Assembly: GCF_001894765.1 (NCBI RefSeq)
Contig: NZ_BCWV01000008.1
Coordinates: 117,278 to 181,277 of the forward strand
Origin: Rhodococcoides corynebacterioides NBRC 14404
GTDB taxonomy: Bacteria > Actinomycetota > Actinomycetes > Mycobacteriales > Mycobacteriaceae
Reading direction: 5' to 3'
DNA: 64,000 bases
The notes below the pieces were generated by a model. The model had not been told where the DNA came from, made no database searches, and saw nothing but the letters and a program-made list of their open reading frames with translations. The translations under genes were made by a program, and so were the position numbers. Positions within the stretch are counted from its first letter, which is position 1. Each line of letters starts with the position of its first letter. This document shows positions 46,174 through 54,854 of this stretch, piece after piece.

Positions 46174-46248
46174 ACTGATCCCGACGAGGGCCCCTGTCGG
46201 CGACGAGGCGATCGTGCTTCACCAACGCCGTCACCCGGACTACGCCAC

Positions 46249-46356
46249 GTGGCGTTTGTTCCACTTGCCGAGGCGCTGGAGGTCCCGTTATGGACCGCCG
46301 ATGCGCGGTTGGCGGCGGCGCCGGGCGTCTCCTGCGCCGTCCTACTGGTGCGGTGA
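46249..46356 (+). pseudogene. C-terminal relic of a VapC-type PIN toxin
   Basis: Thirty-five codons in one frame give FVPLAEALEVPLWTADARLAAAPG and end VLLVR-stop. That is the usual end of VapC toxins, with the last PIN-domain acidic residue in TADARLA. No upstream part of the PIN domain is found, so the gene is truncated. The remaining sequence from 46174 to 46248 is unassigned. Confidence 0.55.
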
Positions 46357-46366
46357 CCCCTACTGC

Positions 46367-47473
46367 CTACGAGGCAGTAGATGCCGCGCCTAAGCGGAAG
46401 GACCTCGCAACCGCTCTCCCCGCCTCCACCAACCACCCCCGCGCATCGGCCATCGCCGCGTCCGACCCACCGGCCAGGTCGGTCAGCGACACCGACGGCA
46501 CGTCGGACTCCACGTCCACCGCACCGGCCACCACGACGACGGGAACGCCTGCGTCCTCACACATCTGGACGACGTGCCCCACCAGCTTCCCGGTCAACGA
46601 CGTCCGGTCGAACTTCCCCTCCCCCGTCACCACCAGGTCGGCGGACGGCACCTCCACGGCCAAGCCGGTCAGCTCGGACACCCGCTCCGCGCCGCCGGCG
46701 ATGCGGGCGCCCAGCGCGACCAGTCCGAAGCCCGTTCCACCCGCCGCGCCGGTGCCCGGCAACGACGGATCGGCCGGCAATCCGGCGTCGTGCAGCAACC
46801 GCGCCCACCGCTCGAGCGCCTCGTCCATCACCGCGATGTCATGCGCCGACGCGCCCTTCTGCGGCCCGAACACCTGCGCCGCGCCGTCGGTGCCGAACAA
46901 CACGGCACGCGTGTCGGTCAGCACCTCGACGTCCGACGGCACCCCGGCGAGTCCGGACACGTCCACCGACCGGGCGGCGACGAGTCCCGCCGCGCCCTCC
47001 GGCACGTCGGCGCCGTCGGCGTCCAGCACGCGAACTCCGAACGCCCGCAGCACCCCGAGCCCACCGTCCGTCGACGCCGAGCCCCCCAGCGCCACCGACA
47101 CGCGGTCGCTCCCGCACGCCCGCAGCACCTCGCCGAGCCCGCGCGTTGTCGCCCCGAACGGATCCAGCTCCTCCATCAGCGCAATCCCCGACGATTCCGC
47201 CAGCTCCACCACCGCTCGACCGTCGGCCAGGGTCAGCCACCGCGCGTCGACGGGCCGCCCGTCGGGCCCGCACACGCTCGACGCCACCGACCACGACGAG
47301 TCCGGCGAACACGCCGCCAGCACGTCGAGCGTCCCTTCGCCCCCGTCGGCCTGGGGCATCGCGACCAGGTCGTCGTCGCCCCGCACCGAGGCCCACCCCT
47401 CCATCAATGCCGTTGCGGCGTCGACGGATCCGATGGTCCCCTTGAACGAGTCGGGGGCGAAGAGCACTCTCAT
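46367..47473 (-). CDS. Glycerate kinase (GarK/GlxK family)
   Basis: A 368-residue kinase. It begins VLFAPDSFKGTIGSVDAATALMEGW, has PQADGGEGTLD, ALGGSASTDGGLG and QVFGPQKGAS, the family's phosphate-binding signature positions. It phosphorylates D-glycerate to 2- or 3-phosphoglycerate, feeding glycolysis. Last gene of a four-gene minus-strand operon whose other members handle a sugar or sugar acid, so glycerate is likely the end product of that route. The ATG overlaps the previous stop. Confidence 0.9.
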   Translation of the reverse strand: MRVLFAPDSFKGTIGSVDAATALMEGWASVRGDDDLVAMPQADGGEGTLDVLAACSPDSSWSVASSVCGPDGRPVDARWLTLADGRAVVELAESSGIALMEELDPFGATTRGLGEVLRACGSDRVSVALGGSASTDGGLGVLRAFGVRVLDADGADVPEGAAGLVAARSVDVSGLAGVPSDVEVLTDTRAVLFGTDGAAQVFGPQKGASAHDIAVMDEALERWARLLHDAGLPADPSLPGTGAAGGTGFGLVALGARIAGGAERVSELTGLAVEVPSADLVVTGEGKFDRTSLTGKLVGHVVQMCEDAGVPVVVVAGAVDVESDVPSVSLTDLAGGSDAAMADARGWLVEAGRAVARSFRLGAASTAS

Positions 47474-48306
47474 CCGACCGGCGCCGGCAGCACCAGATCG
47501 CGGTACCGCTGCTTCATCGTCTCGATCACCTGGTCCCCGTCCGTTGCCCACACCGCCGCGTTGAAGATCTCGACCTCGACGTCACCGCGGTAGCCGGCGT
47601 CGTGCACCCAGCGGCCGATGGTGCCGAAATCGATCACTCCGTCGCCCATCATGCCGCGCGAGAGCAGCGGATCGGCCTCCATGGGCACCAGCCAGTCGCA
47701 CACCTGGTACGAGCTGATCCGCCCGCGCTCCCCCGCCGTCCGGATGAGCGACTGCAGGTCCGGGTCCCACCACACGTGGAACGTGTCGACGACGACGCCC
47801 ACCGCTTCCACCGGATGCGGCTCGGCCATCGCCAACGCCTGACCCAGTGTGGAGATCACCGCGCGATCGGCGGCGAACATCGGGTGCAGCGGCTCCAGCG
47901 CGATCCGCACACCCCGCTCCAGTGCGTACGGGACCAGCTGCGCCAGCCGGTCCTCGACCCGCGCCCGCGCTCCGATCAGATCGCGATCCGGGATCCCGCC
48001 CATCACCATGACCAGCTCCGGCGCACCCAGGGCGGCCGCCTCGTCGAGCGCGCAACGGTTCTCGTCGAGTCCGTCGTCGTCGATCGCGGTGAGGAACCCG
48101 CCGCGACACAGCGTCGAGACCCGCAGTCCCGCATCGCCGATGATTTTCGCCGCGCGCGAGAGGCCGACCTCCTCGACCCGATCACGCCACGGCCCGATCG
48201 CCCCCAGCCCGGCACGCGCCGCGCCGTCGACCGCTTCCTGCAGCGTCCACGCGTTGACCGTCTTCGTGTTCAGCGACAGCTGCTCGAACATCAGTGCGTC
48301 GTCCAT
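47470..48306 (-). CDS. Sugar phosphate isomerase/epimerase (AP-endonuclease-2 TIM barrel)
   Basis: A 278-residue xylose-isomerase-like TIM barrel. Metal ligands would come from ALEPLHP (Glu), DTFHVWWDP (Asp, His) and VEIFNA (Glu). Relatives include IolE/IolI and hydroxypyruvate isomerase. The ATG directly follows the preceding gene's TGA. Between a DUF993 aldolase-like enzyme and glycerate kinase, isomerisation of a keto-sugar intermediate is likely; the exact sugar is unknown. Confidence 0.82.
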   Translation of the reverse strand: MDDALMFEQLSLNTKTVNAWTLQEAVDGAARAGLGAIGPWRDRVEEVGLSRAAKIIGDAGLRVSTLCRGGFLTAIDDDGLDENRCALDEAAALGAPELVMVMGGIPDRDLIGARARVEDRLAQLVPYALERGVRIALEPLHPMFAADRAVISTLGQALAMAEPHPVEAVGVVVDTFHVWWDPDLQSLIRTAGERGRISSYQVCDWLVPMEADPLLSRGMMGDGVIDFGTIGRWVHDAGYRGDVEVEIFNAAVWATDGDQVIETMKQRYRDLVLPAPVG

Positions 48307-49485
48307 TCACCCAGCTCCGTTCAGTTCCAGGTACAGCCCCATGCGGTGGGCCGCGAGGGCCGGATCCGCCAGCAGCCCGGCACGATCCGCCAGCACGAAC
48401 AGGTGCGTCAGATGCTCGACGCTGCGTCCCGACGCCAGCCCGCCGACCATCGAGAACCCCGCCTGCTTCCCGTTCAGCCAGGACAGGAACGCGATGCCCG
48501 TCTTGTAGTAGTAGGTGGGCGCGGCAAAGATGTGGCGCCCCAGATCCTGCGTCGATCGCAGGATCTCCTCGGCCCGAGCGGCATTGCCGCGGTCCAACTC
48601 CTGCAGCGCCGTCGACGCCGCGGGGTAGATGCCCGCGAAGATACCGAGCAGCGCGTCGGAGTGGTGCTGTCCGTCGCCCATGATGAGCTCGGGATAGTTG
48701 AAGTCGTCGCCGGTGTAGAGCCGCACGCCCTCGGGAAGGGCTGCGCGCAGGGCGATCTCGTGCTGTGCGTCGAGCAGCGAGACCTTGACCCCGTCGACCT
48801 TCGCCGCGTGCGTCTCGATCAGGCCGCGGAACGTCGCCGTGGCGTCGTCGATCACCGGGCTACCCCAGTATCCCTCGAGAGTGGGGTCGAACATCGTTCC
48901 CAGCCAATGCAACACGACGGGCTGATCGACTTCGCTCAGCAACGTCCCGTAGACCGACAGGTAGTCGTCGGGTGACGACGCCACCCGGGCCAGTGCGCGC
49001 GACGCCATGATGATGACCTTGGCGCCCGATTCGCGGACCACCGCGATCTGCTCGCGGTAGGCGTCGAGGACGGCGGCGAGCCCGTCGCGTCCCGACGGCA
49101 GCGTGGCCAGATCGAGCTGGTCGGTGCCGGCGCCGCACGCCAGCAGCCCGCCGACGGTCGACGCCTCGGCGCCGGACCGTCGGATCAATTCGGCCGTCGC
49201 GGCCCAGTCGAGACCCATGCCGCGCTGGGCGGTGTCCATCGCGTCGGCGACACCCAGGCCGTAGGACCAGAGTTCGTGCCGATACGCGAGCGTGGCATCC
49301 CAATCGATGTCGGCCGGGGCGCCGGGGGTGTTGTCCCCGGTCGTGCGAGGGACGACGTGCGCCGCGGCGTAGGCGATGCGGGAGGTGATGGGAGACGACG
49401 GCCGGGTCCACGCACCCGGCTCACCGAGCTCGTAGCGGCCGTGCCCCGGCAGAGCCAGCGACACCCGCGAATCCACCGCGGTCAC
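48307..49485 (-). CDS. DUF993 (dihydrodipicolinate synthase-like aldolase) protein
   Basis: A 392-residue protein with the DUF993 pattern: AHVVPRTTGDNTPGAPADIDWDATLAYRHELWSYG, then GAGTDQLDL and KVIIMASRALARVA. A YYYKTG stretch and VKVSLLDAQ fit a DapA-type barrel with a Schiff-base Lys. Family members act in sugar-acid cleavage clusters but are not well characterised. GTG at 49485 overlaps the oxidoreductase stop (GTGA). Confidence 0.8.
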   Translation of the reverse strand: MTAVDSRVSLALPGHGRYELGEPGAWTRPSSPITSRIAYAAAHVVPRTTGDNTPGAPADIDWDATLAYRHELWSYGLGVADAMDTAQRGMGLDWAATAELIRRSGAEASTVGGLLACGAGTDQLDLATLPSGRDGLAAVLDAYREQIAVVRESGAKVIIMASRALARVASSPDDYLSVYGTLLSEVDQPVVLHWLGTMFDPTLEGYWGSPVIDDATATFRGLIETHAAKVDGVKVSLLDAQHEIALRAALPEGVRLYTGDDFNYPELIMGDGQHHSDALLGIFAGIYPAASTALQELDRGNAARAEEILRSTQDLGRHIFAAPTYYYKTGIAFLSWLNGKQAGFSMVGGLASGRSVEHLTHLFVLADRAGLLADPALAAHRMGLYLELNGAG

Positions 49486-50639
49486 AGCGCGATCTCCGGC
49501 ACGTCGAGGCGGCGACCCTCGGCGGAGCTGCGCAGGCCCAGCTCGGCCAACTGCACGCCGCGCGCGGCGGAGAGCAGCCCGTAGCGGTGCGGGCGCTCGG
49601 CGATGACGTCGCGCAAGAACTCCTCCCACTGCAGCTTGAAGCCGTTGTCGAGGTCCGCGTTCGCGGGCACCTCGAGCCACTGGTCACGGAACGGCTCGGT
49701 GACCGGCAGATCCGGGTTCCACACGGGCTTGGGGGTGTGCGAGCGGTGCTGCGCGACGCAGTTTCGCAGCCCGGCGACGGCGGAGCCGTGGGTGCCGTCG
49801 ATCTGGAACTCGACCAGCTCGTCGCGGAACACGCGGACGGCCCAGGACGAGTTGATCTGCGCGACAACACCGTTCTCCATCTCGAAGATGCCGTAGGCGG
49901 CGTCGTCGGCGGTGGCGGTATATTCGCGGCCCTGCTCGTCCCAGCGAGTGGGGATGTGGGTGGTGGCCTTGGCCGTCACGGTCTCGACCTTGCCCAGGAT
50001 GCCCTCGAGCACGTAGTTCCAGTGGCAGAACATGTCGACGACGATGCCGCCGCCGTCCTCGGCGCGGTAGTTCCAGCTGGGTCGCTGCGCGGGTTGGCCG
50101 TCGCCTTCGAAGACCCAGTAGCCGAACTCGCCGCGCAGGGACAGGATGCGGCCGAAGAAGCCCTCGTCGACCAGGCGCTTGAGCTTGACCAGGCCGGGGA
50201 GGTAGAGCTTGTCGTGCACCACGCCCGCGGTGACGCCGGCGTTCTGGCCGATGCGGGCGAGTTCGATGGCCTCGGTGAGCGTTTCGGCCGTCGGCTTCTC
50301 GGTGAAGATGTGCTTTCCGGCCTTCATCGCGGACGAGAGCGCCTCCGCGCGACGCGAGGTGACCTGCGCGTCGAAGTAGATGTCGATGGAGGCGTCGTCG
50401 ATGACCGACTGCGCGTCCGTCGTGTACTCGGTGATGCCGTGCTGCGCGCACAGCTCCTGGAGCTTGGCCTCGTTGCGGCCGACGAGGACGGGCTCGACCT
50501 GCACGCGAGTGCCGTCGTCGAGCAGCAGGCCGCCGGCATCGCGGATCGGGAGGATGGAGCGGAGCAGGTGCTGGCGGTATCCCATGCGTCCGGTGACGCC
50601 GTTCATGGCGATGCGCAGGGTACGAGTGGGTGCGGGCAT
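49482..50639 (-). CDS. Gfo/Idh/MocA-family oxidoreductase
   Basis: A 385-residue NAD(P)-dependent dehydrogenase. The Rossmann start is IAMNGVTGRMGYRQHLLRSI, with the family's EKP lysine in HIFTEKPTAETLTEA and a likely catalytic His in VDMFCHWNYVLEG. It would oxidise a ring hydroxyl of a sugar or inositol-like compound. First gene of the operon with DUF993, isomerase and glycerate kinase. It is divergent from the LacI gene; the 221-base gap holds a LacI operator. Confidence 0.87.
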   Translation of the reverse strand: MPAPTRTLRIAMNGVTGRMGYRQHLLRSILPIRDAGGLLLDDGTRVQVEPVLVGRNEAKLQELCAQHGITEYTTDAQSVIDDASIDIYFDAQVTSRRAEALSSAMKAGKHIFTEKPTAETLTEAIELARIGQNAGVTAGVVHDKLYLPGLVKLKRLVDEGFFGRILSLRGEFGYWVFEGDGQPAQRPSWNYRAEDGGGIVVDMFCHWNYVLEGILGKVETVTAKATTHIPTRWDEQGREYTATADDAAYGIFEMENGVVAQINSSWAVRVFRDELVEFQIDGTHGSAVAGLRNCVAQHRSHTPKPVWNPDLPVTEPFRDQWLEVPANADLDNGFKLQWEEFLRDVIAERPHRYGLLSAARGVQLAELGLRSSAEGRRLDVPEIAL

Positions 50640-50758
50640 TCGAGGAGCCTGTCTGTGCGGGGGTGCGCTGGCGCTTGGAGTGCGAGGAGCCGTCGGCGCA
50701 CGTGAGAATGAGGGGTGACGCTGCGGTCGGAAGTCCGCGCGTCGGTGAAGTCAGCTTC

Positions 50759-50772
50759 GGAATGCGCTTTCC
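50759..50772. promoter_or_regulatory. LacI operator, copy 1
   Basis: GGAATGCGCTTTCC, an imperfect palindrome with GCGC at its centre, preceded by CTTC. It lies between the dehydrogenase (-) and lacI (+) genes, just before TATGCT (50777-50782, likely lacI -10). Its reverse complement is found exactly at 51949-51962. Confidence 0.75.
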
Positions 50773-50860
50773 ACGCTATGCTGAGCGCAGCCGATCGGTC
50801 AAGGGGTCACCGATCACCGGCGCGATCAGGCGCACGATGCAACGAGGGGGTGGGACGGAC

Positions 50861-51892
50861 ATGGCAGCAGTGCGATTGCGCGACGTCGCAGCAGCGGCCG
50901 GGGTGTCGCAGGCGACGGCCTCGCGCGTGCTCAACGGCTCGTCCCGCATCCCCGGCGAAGGCGTGGCCGACCGCGTGCGCGCCGCCGCCGCGGACCTCGG
51001 CTACATCGCGAATGCGCAGGCCCAGGCGCTGGCGCGGTCCTCGACGGGCCTCATCGGCCTGGTGGTCCACGACGTCGCCGACCCCTACTTCTCCTCCATC
51101 GTCCGTGGCGTGCAGAACGAGGCGCGGGCCGCGCACAAACTGGTCCTGCTCGCCAGTACGGAGCGCGACTTCGAGATCGAGCGCCAGTCCGTCAGCACGT
51201 TCATCTCGCAGCGCGCCGACGCCATCATCCTGGCCGGATCGCGTCAGAGCGGGGACCTCGATCGCGCGCTGGAGAAGGAGTTCGCGGCGTACCGGGACAA
51301 CGGCGGTCGCGTCGTCGTCATCGGTCAGCCGCTCCCCTTCGGCGCGGCCGTCGAGCCCGAGAACCATTCGGCCTCAGCCGCTCTCGCCGAGGCGCTCCAC
51401 CAGCACGGACACCGTCGTTTCGCCGTGATCGGCGGGCCGGGCAACATCCGCACGTCGGCCGATCGTCGTAACGGCTTCGTCGAGGCGCTCTGCGCGCACG
51501 GCGTCACCCCGGAGATCGAGGTGGCCGGCGACTTCTCCCGTGACGGCGGGTACAGCGCGGCCCGTCGCCTCGCCGCGGCGCTCGAACTTTCCCCCGGCCA
51601 CGGCACCCCGCCGTGCGTCTTCGCCGTCACCGACGTCATGGCCATCGGCGCCATCGCCGCCTGGCGCGAGCTGGGACTCGACGTCCCGGCCGACGTGTGC
51701 GTCGCGGGTTTCGACGACATCCCCACGCTGAGAGACCATTTCCCCAGCTTGACGACGGTAGCGCTCGATCTGGTCGACATCGGCGAGCGCGCGACCCAGC
51801 TCGCCCTCGACCCGTCGCCCGCAGCGATGAACGCCCACGACTACGCGCCGGGAACCGTCGTCTTGCGTCGCAGCAGCCAGCTCGACGGGTGA
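50861..51892 (+). CDS. LacI-family transcriptional regulator
   Basis: A 343-residue LacI repressor. The HTH VRLRDVAAAAGVSQATASRVLNG is at the N-terminus, followed by the hinge ALARSSTGLIGLVVHDVADPYF and a sugar-binding-protein-like effector domain with DVCVAGFDDIP. It very likely controls both the divergent sugar-acid operon and the ABC importer 119 bases downstream, because the same 14-base operator occurs in both control regions. ATG at 50861 has a weak ribosome site. Confidence 0.9.
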   Translation: MAAVRLRDVAAAAGVSQATASRVLNGSSRIPGEGVADRVRAAAADLGYIANAQAQALARSSTGLIGLVVHDVADPYFSSIVRGVQNEARAAHKLVLLASTERDFEIERQSVSTFISQRADAIILAGSRQSGDLDRALEKEFAAYRDNGGRVVVIGQPLPFGAAVEPENHSASAALAEALHQHGHRRFAVIGGPGNIRTSADRRNGFVEALCAHGVTPEIEVAGDFSRDGGYSAARRLAAALELSPGHGTPPCVFAVTDVMAIGAIAAWRELGLDVPADVCVAGFDDIPTLRDHFPSLTTVALDLVDIGERATQLALDPSPAAMNAHDYAPGTVVLRRSSQLDG

Positions 51893-51905
51893 TTGTCCGA
51901 ATTCC

Positions 51906-51935
51906 TTGACACTGTGCGCGCAGTCACAGTAGCGT
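51906..51935 (+). promoter_or_regulatory. Promoter of the ABC importer operon
   Basis: TTGACA (51906-51911), 18 bases, TAGCGT (51930-51935). The LacI operator copy begins 14 bases after the -10, positioned to block elongation or initiation. Confidence 0.65.
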
Positions 51936-51948
51936 CGGCCTCAGCTTC

Positions 51949-51962
51949 GGAAAGCGCATTCC
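51949..51962. promoter_or_regulatory. LacI operator, copy 2
   Basis: GGAAAGCGCATTCC, the exact reverse complement of copy 1 at 50759-50772; the shared left flank is CAGCTTC. It ends 48 bases before the permease start. Confidence 0.75.
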
Positions 51963-52010
51963 AGCGAGACCGGTCGGACTCGCTGCACTACTAGCTTTAG
52001 GACACACCTC

Positions 52011-52883
52011 ATGACGGTTACCACGTCGTCGGTCGAGGTCCGGTCTGCAGCACCGTCAGCGCCCACACCCGCGCCGACGCGTCGTCGACGGTTTCCCTCG
52101 TTCCGCAACACCTGGTCCGGCCTCTGGCGCCCTCTCGCTCTCGTGGCCGTGCTCGTAGCCGCGTGGTGGGCGGTCACGTCCTCCGAACTCGTTGCGCCCT
52201 ATATCCTTCCGTCCCCCGGTGACACCTGGTCCACGATGGTCGACAACGCGTCGTACCTCGCCGGACACACCTGGGTGACCACCTACGAGACCATCGCGGG
52301 CTTCCTCATCGCCTCGGTCATCGGTGTCGCCATCGCGGTGGTGATGATCTACTCGTCGTCGATCGAGAAGACGATGTACCCGCTGATCCTGTTCGCTCAG
52401 GTCATCCCGAAGATCGCCATCGCCCCGCTGTTCGTGGTCTGGCTCGGCTTCGGTGCCAGCCCCAAGATCCTGGTCGCCGTGCTCATGGCGTTCTTCCCCA
52501 TTGCGATCGCCAGCATGGCCGGCCTGCGCTCGGTGGACCCCGAGATCCTCGAACTCACCTCCACCATGGGCGCCAGCAAGTGGAAGACGTTCATGAAGGT
52601 CCGCTTCCCGGCATCGTTGCCGCAGTTGATGTCCGGACTCAAGATCGCCGCCACGCTGGCGGTGACCGGTGCCGTCGTCGGCGAATTCGTCGGCGCCAAC
52701 GAGGGACTCGGCTACGTCATCCTGCAGGCGAACGGCAACATCGACACCGCGATGCTCTTCGCCGCCCTCATCATCATGTCGCTCCTCGGCATCATCCTCT
52801 TCCTCGTCATCGAGATCGCCGAGAAGTTCCTCATCCCCTGGCACGCCTCTCGCCGCTCGACCGCCTCCGTCGGCGCCGTCTGA
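52011..52883 (+). CDS. ABC importer permease (SsuC/TauC-like)
   Basis: A 290-residue inner-membrane permease. A Pro/Arg-rich N-terminal tail of about 40 residues precedes six or so hydrophobic helices. The ATPase-docking EAA-like loop is SMGASKWKTFMKVRFPASLPQLMSGLKIA. The family (BPD_transp_1) imports sulfonates, taurine, nitrate, thiamine precursors and other small molecules. First gene of a three-gene importer with LacI-controlled promoter. ATG at 52011 is preceded by AGGACAC. Confidence 0.9.
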   Translation: MTVTTSSVEVRSAAPSAPTPAPTRRRRFPSFRNTWSGLWRPLALVAVLVAAWWAVTSSELVAPYILPSPGDTWSTMVDNASYLAGHTWVTTYETIAGFLIASVIGVAIAVVMIYSSSIEKTMYPLILFAQVIPKIAIAPLFVVWLGFGASPKILVAVLMAFFPIAIASMAGLRSVDPEILELTSTMGASKWKTFMKVRFPASLPQLMSGLKIAATLAVTGAVVGEFVGANEGLGYVILQANGNIDTAMLFAALIIMSLLGIILFLVIEIAEKFLIPWHASRRSTASVGAV

Positions 52884-52912
52884 GCCACACCGAAGAACAA
52901 GGACACCCGAAC

Positions 52913-53944
52913 ATGAAGCTTCGCAACGCATTCGTGGCCGCCGCGGCCGCCTCCACCCTCGTCCTCGCCGGGTGCGGCGGCGGAGCGGGCGGAGGTGCCG
53001 AGAAGGCCCCCGGCGCCGACGGCGAGACCACCGCCACCTCGCTGATGCTCAACTGGTACCCCTACGGCGAGCACGCGCCGTTCTACTACGGCGTGCAGGA
53101 GGGGATCTTCGCCAAGCACGGCATCGACCTCACCATCAACGCGGGTCAGGGCTCGACCAAGACCGCGCAGGCCGCCGGGTCCAACCAGACCGACTTCGGC
53201 TGGGCCGACACCGCCGCCGTCATGTCGAACATCGACAAGGGCGTCAACGTCAAGAGCGTCGGCGTCTTCCTGCAGACCACGCCGTCGGCCGTCCAGGTTT
53301 ACGCCGACGGTCCCATCCAGACCACCGCGGATCTTGCCGGCAAGACCATCGCCGTCTCCGCCGGGGACGCCCCCACCACGACGTTCCCGATCTTCCTCGA
53401 GCGGGCCGGCGTCCCGGAGAACGAGGTGCAGCAGCAGAGCCTCGACTCCGCGGGCAAGATCGCCGCGATGCTGTCCGGTCAGGTCGACGGCCTCATCGGC
53501 TTCGCGCACGATCAGGGCCCGAACATCGCCAACAAGTCCGGCCGCGAGATGCGCTACCTCCGCTACTCCGACGAGGGACTGAACTTCTTCAGCAACGGTC
53601 TGATCGCCAACACCTCCACCATCGAACGCTCCCCCGAACTGGTGCAGGCCATGGTCGATGCCACGCAGGAGTCGTTCGAGGCGGCCATCGCCAATCCCGA
53701 AGCGGCCGTGAAATCCATGGTGGGCAAGGACCCGCAGACCCCGCCGGAGTCGGTGCTGCTGCAGCAGTGGCAGGAGACCATCCCGCTGCTCACCACCGCC
53801 GCCACCGAGGGCCAGGCACCGGGCGTCAACGCCGACGAGGACTGGACCAACACCATCACCACCCTCAGCGAAGCCGGACTGACCGAGGTCGGCGCCGAGC
53901 CCACCAAGTACTGGGACTCCTCCTTCACCGCCGGCAAGGAATGA
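52913..53944 (+). CDS. ABC importer substrate-binding lipoprotein (SsuA/NMT1-like)
   Basis: A 343-residue lipoprotein. The signal peptide ends LVLAGC with the lipidated Cys21, then a Gly-rich linker. The mature domain has LNWYPYGEHAPFYYGVQEGIFAKHGID and TADLAGKTIAVSAGDAPTT, as in NMT1/THI5-like and sulfonate-binding proteins. It would capture the substrate outside the membrane and hand it to the permease. The C-terminal part of this gene is present again as a decayed copy at 58558. The stop overlaps the ATPase start. Confidence 0.9.
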   Translation: MKLRNAFVAAAAASTLVLAGCGGGAGGGAEKAPGADGETTATSLMLNWYPYGEHAPFYYGVQEGIFAKHGIDLTINAGQGSTKTAQAAGSNQTDFGWADTAAVMSNIDKGVNVKSVGVFLQTTPSAVQVYADGPIQTTADLAGKTIAVSAGDAPTTTFPIFLERAGVPENEVQQQSLDSAGKIAAMLSGQVDGLIGFAHDQGPNIANKSGREMRYLRYSDEGLNFFSNGLIANTSTIERSPELVQAMVDATQESFEAAIANPEAAVKSMVGKDPQTPPESVLLQQWQETIPLLTTAATEGQAPGVNADEDWTNTITTLSEAGLTEVGAEPTKYWDSSFTAGKE

Positions 53945-54762
53945 GCGAGAACATGAGCGCTATTACCCACGAGCGGCCCACCACGCTCACCGACACCGCC
54001 GTCTCCGTCGACGACCTCACCGTCCAGTTCTCTTCCAAGCGTGGCGACGTCACCGCCCTGTCGAACGTCGACCTCAAGGTGGCGCGGGGCGAATTCGTCT
54101 CCATCGCCGGCCCGTCCGGCTGCGGCAAGTCGACCCTGCTCAAGGTGGTCGCCGGCCTCACCGGCGCCTCCCGCGGGCAGGTGCAGCTGGCGGGCCAGCC
54201 GGTGAAGGGGCCGCAGCGCAACATCGGCTACGTCTTTCAGCGCGCCGCGCTGCTCGAATGGCGGACCGTGCGTAAGAACATCCTGCTCCAGGGCGAGATG
54301 CGCGGGATGAACAAGAAGGCCGCCGCCGAGAAGGCCGACCAGCTCATCGAGATGACCGGCCTGACCGGCTTCGAGAACGCCCTCCCCCACGAGCTCTCCG
54401 GCGGCATGCAGCAGCGCGTCTCCCTGTGCCGCGCGCTGCTGCACGAACCCGAAGTGCTCCTGATGGACGAGCCTTTCGGCGCACTCGACGCCCTCACCCG
54501 CGAGAAAATGAACGTCGAACTGCACCGCATCTGGCGGGAGACCGGCACCACGGTCATGCTGGTCACCCACTCCGTCGCCGAGGCGGTCTACCTCGCCAAC
54601 CGGGTGGTTGTCATGAGCCCGCGGCCCGGGCGGATCGTCGACATCCTCGACGTGGATCTGCCGGCGCACCGGGAGTACAGCGCGACGATGGAGCGGCCCG
54701 AGTTCATCTCCGTCGCCAACACCGTGCGCGACCTGCTTGGGGCGACGACGAGCGCGGACTGA
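53941..54762 (+). CDS. ABC importer ATPase (SsuB/TauB-like)
   Basis: A 273-residue ATPase. Walker A GPSGCGKST (57-65), Q-loop near YVFQ (97-100), signature LSGGM (152-156), Walker B VLLMDEP (172-178) and the switch His in LVTHSV. It powers the SsuC-like permease. ATG at 53941 overlaps the lipoprotein stop. A strong hairpin terminator follows. Most of the region after the Q-loop is duplicated, in decayed form, at 58700-59109. Confidence 0.92.
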   Translation: MSENMSAITHERPTTLTDTAVSVDDLTVQFSSKRGDVTALSNVDLKVARGEFVSIAGPSGCGKSTLLKVVAGLTGASRGQVQLAGQPVKGPQRNIGYVFQRAALLEWRTVRKNILLQGEMRGMNKKAAAEKADQLIEMTGLTGFENALPHELSGGMQQRVSLCRALLHEPEVLLMDEPFGALDALTREKMNVELHRIWRETGTTVMLVTHSVAEAVYLANRVVVMSPRPGRIVDILDVDLPAHREYSATMERPEFISVANTVRDLLGATTSAD

Positions 54763-54775
54763 AAATCGGGTAGGG

Positions 54776-54804
54776 AGCCCCACGACCGGTGGTCGTGGGG
54801 CTTT
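54776..54804 (+). terminator. Rho-independent terminator of the importer operon
   Basis: AGCCCCACGACC and GGTCGTGGGGCT pair perfectly over 12 bp with a GGT loop, followed by TTTCT. A weakened copy is at 59205-59227. Confidence 0.85.
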
Positions 54805-54854
54805 CTGCTGTTGCGGGCCGTTCTCGGCTGTCCGGTCCGCCGTAAGGTCGGGGC

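Noticed and set aside
46133..46393. 86-codon ORF with Arg/Trp-rich end
   Set aside because: The VapC-like C-terminus lies in a different frame over the same bases and reads much better as protein.
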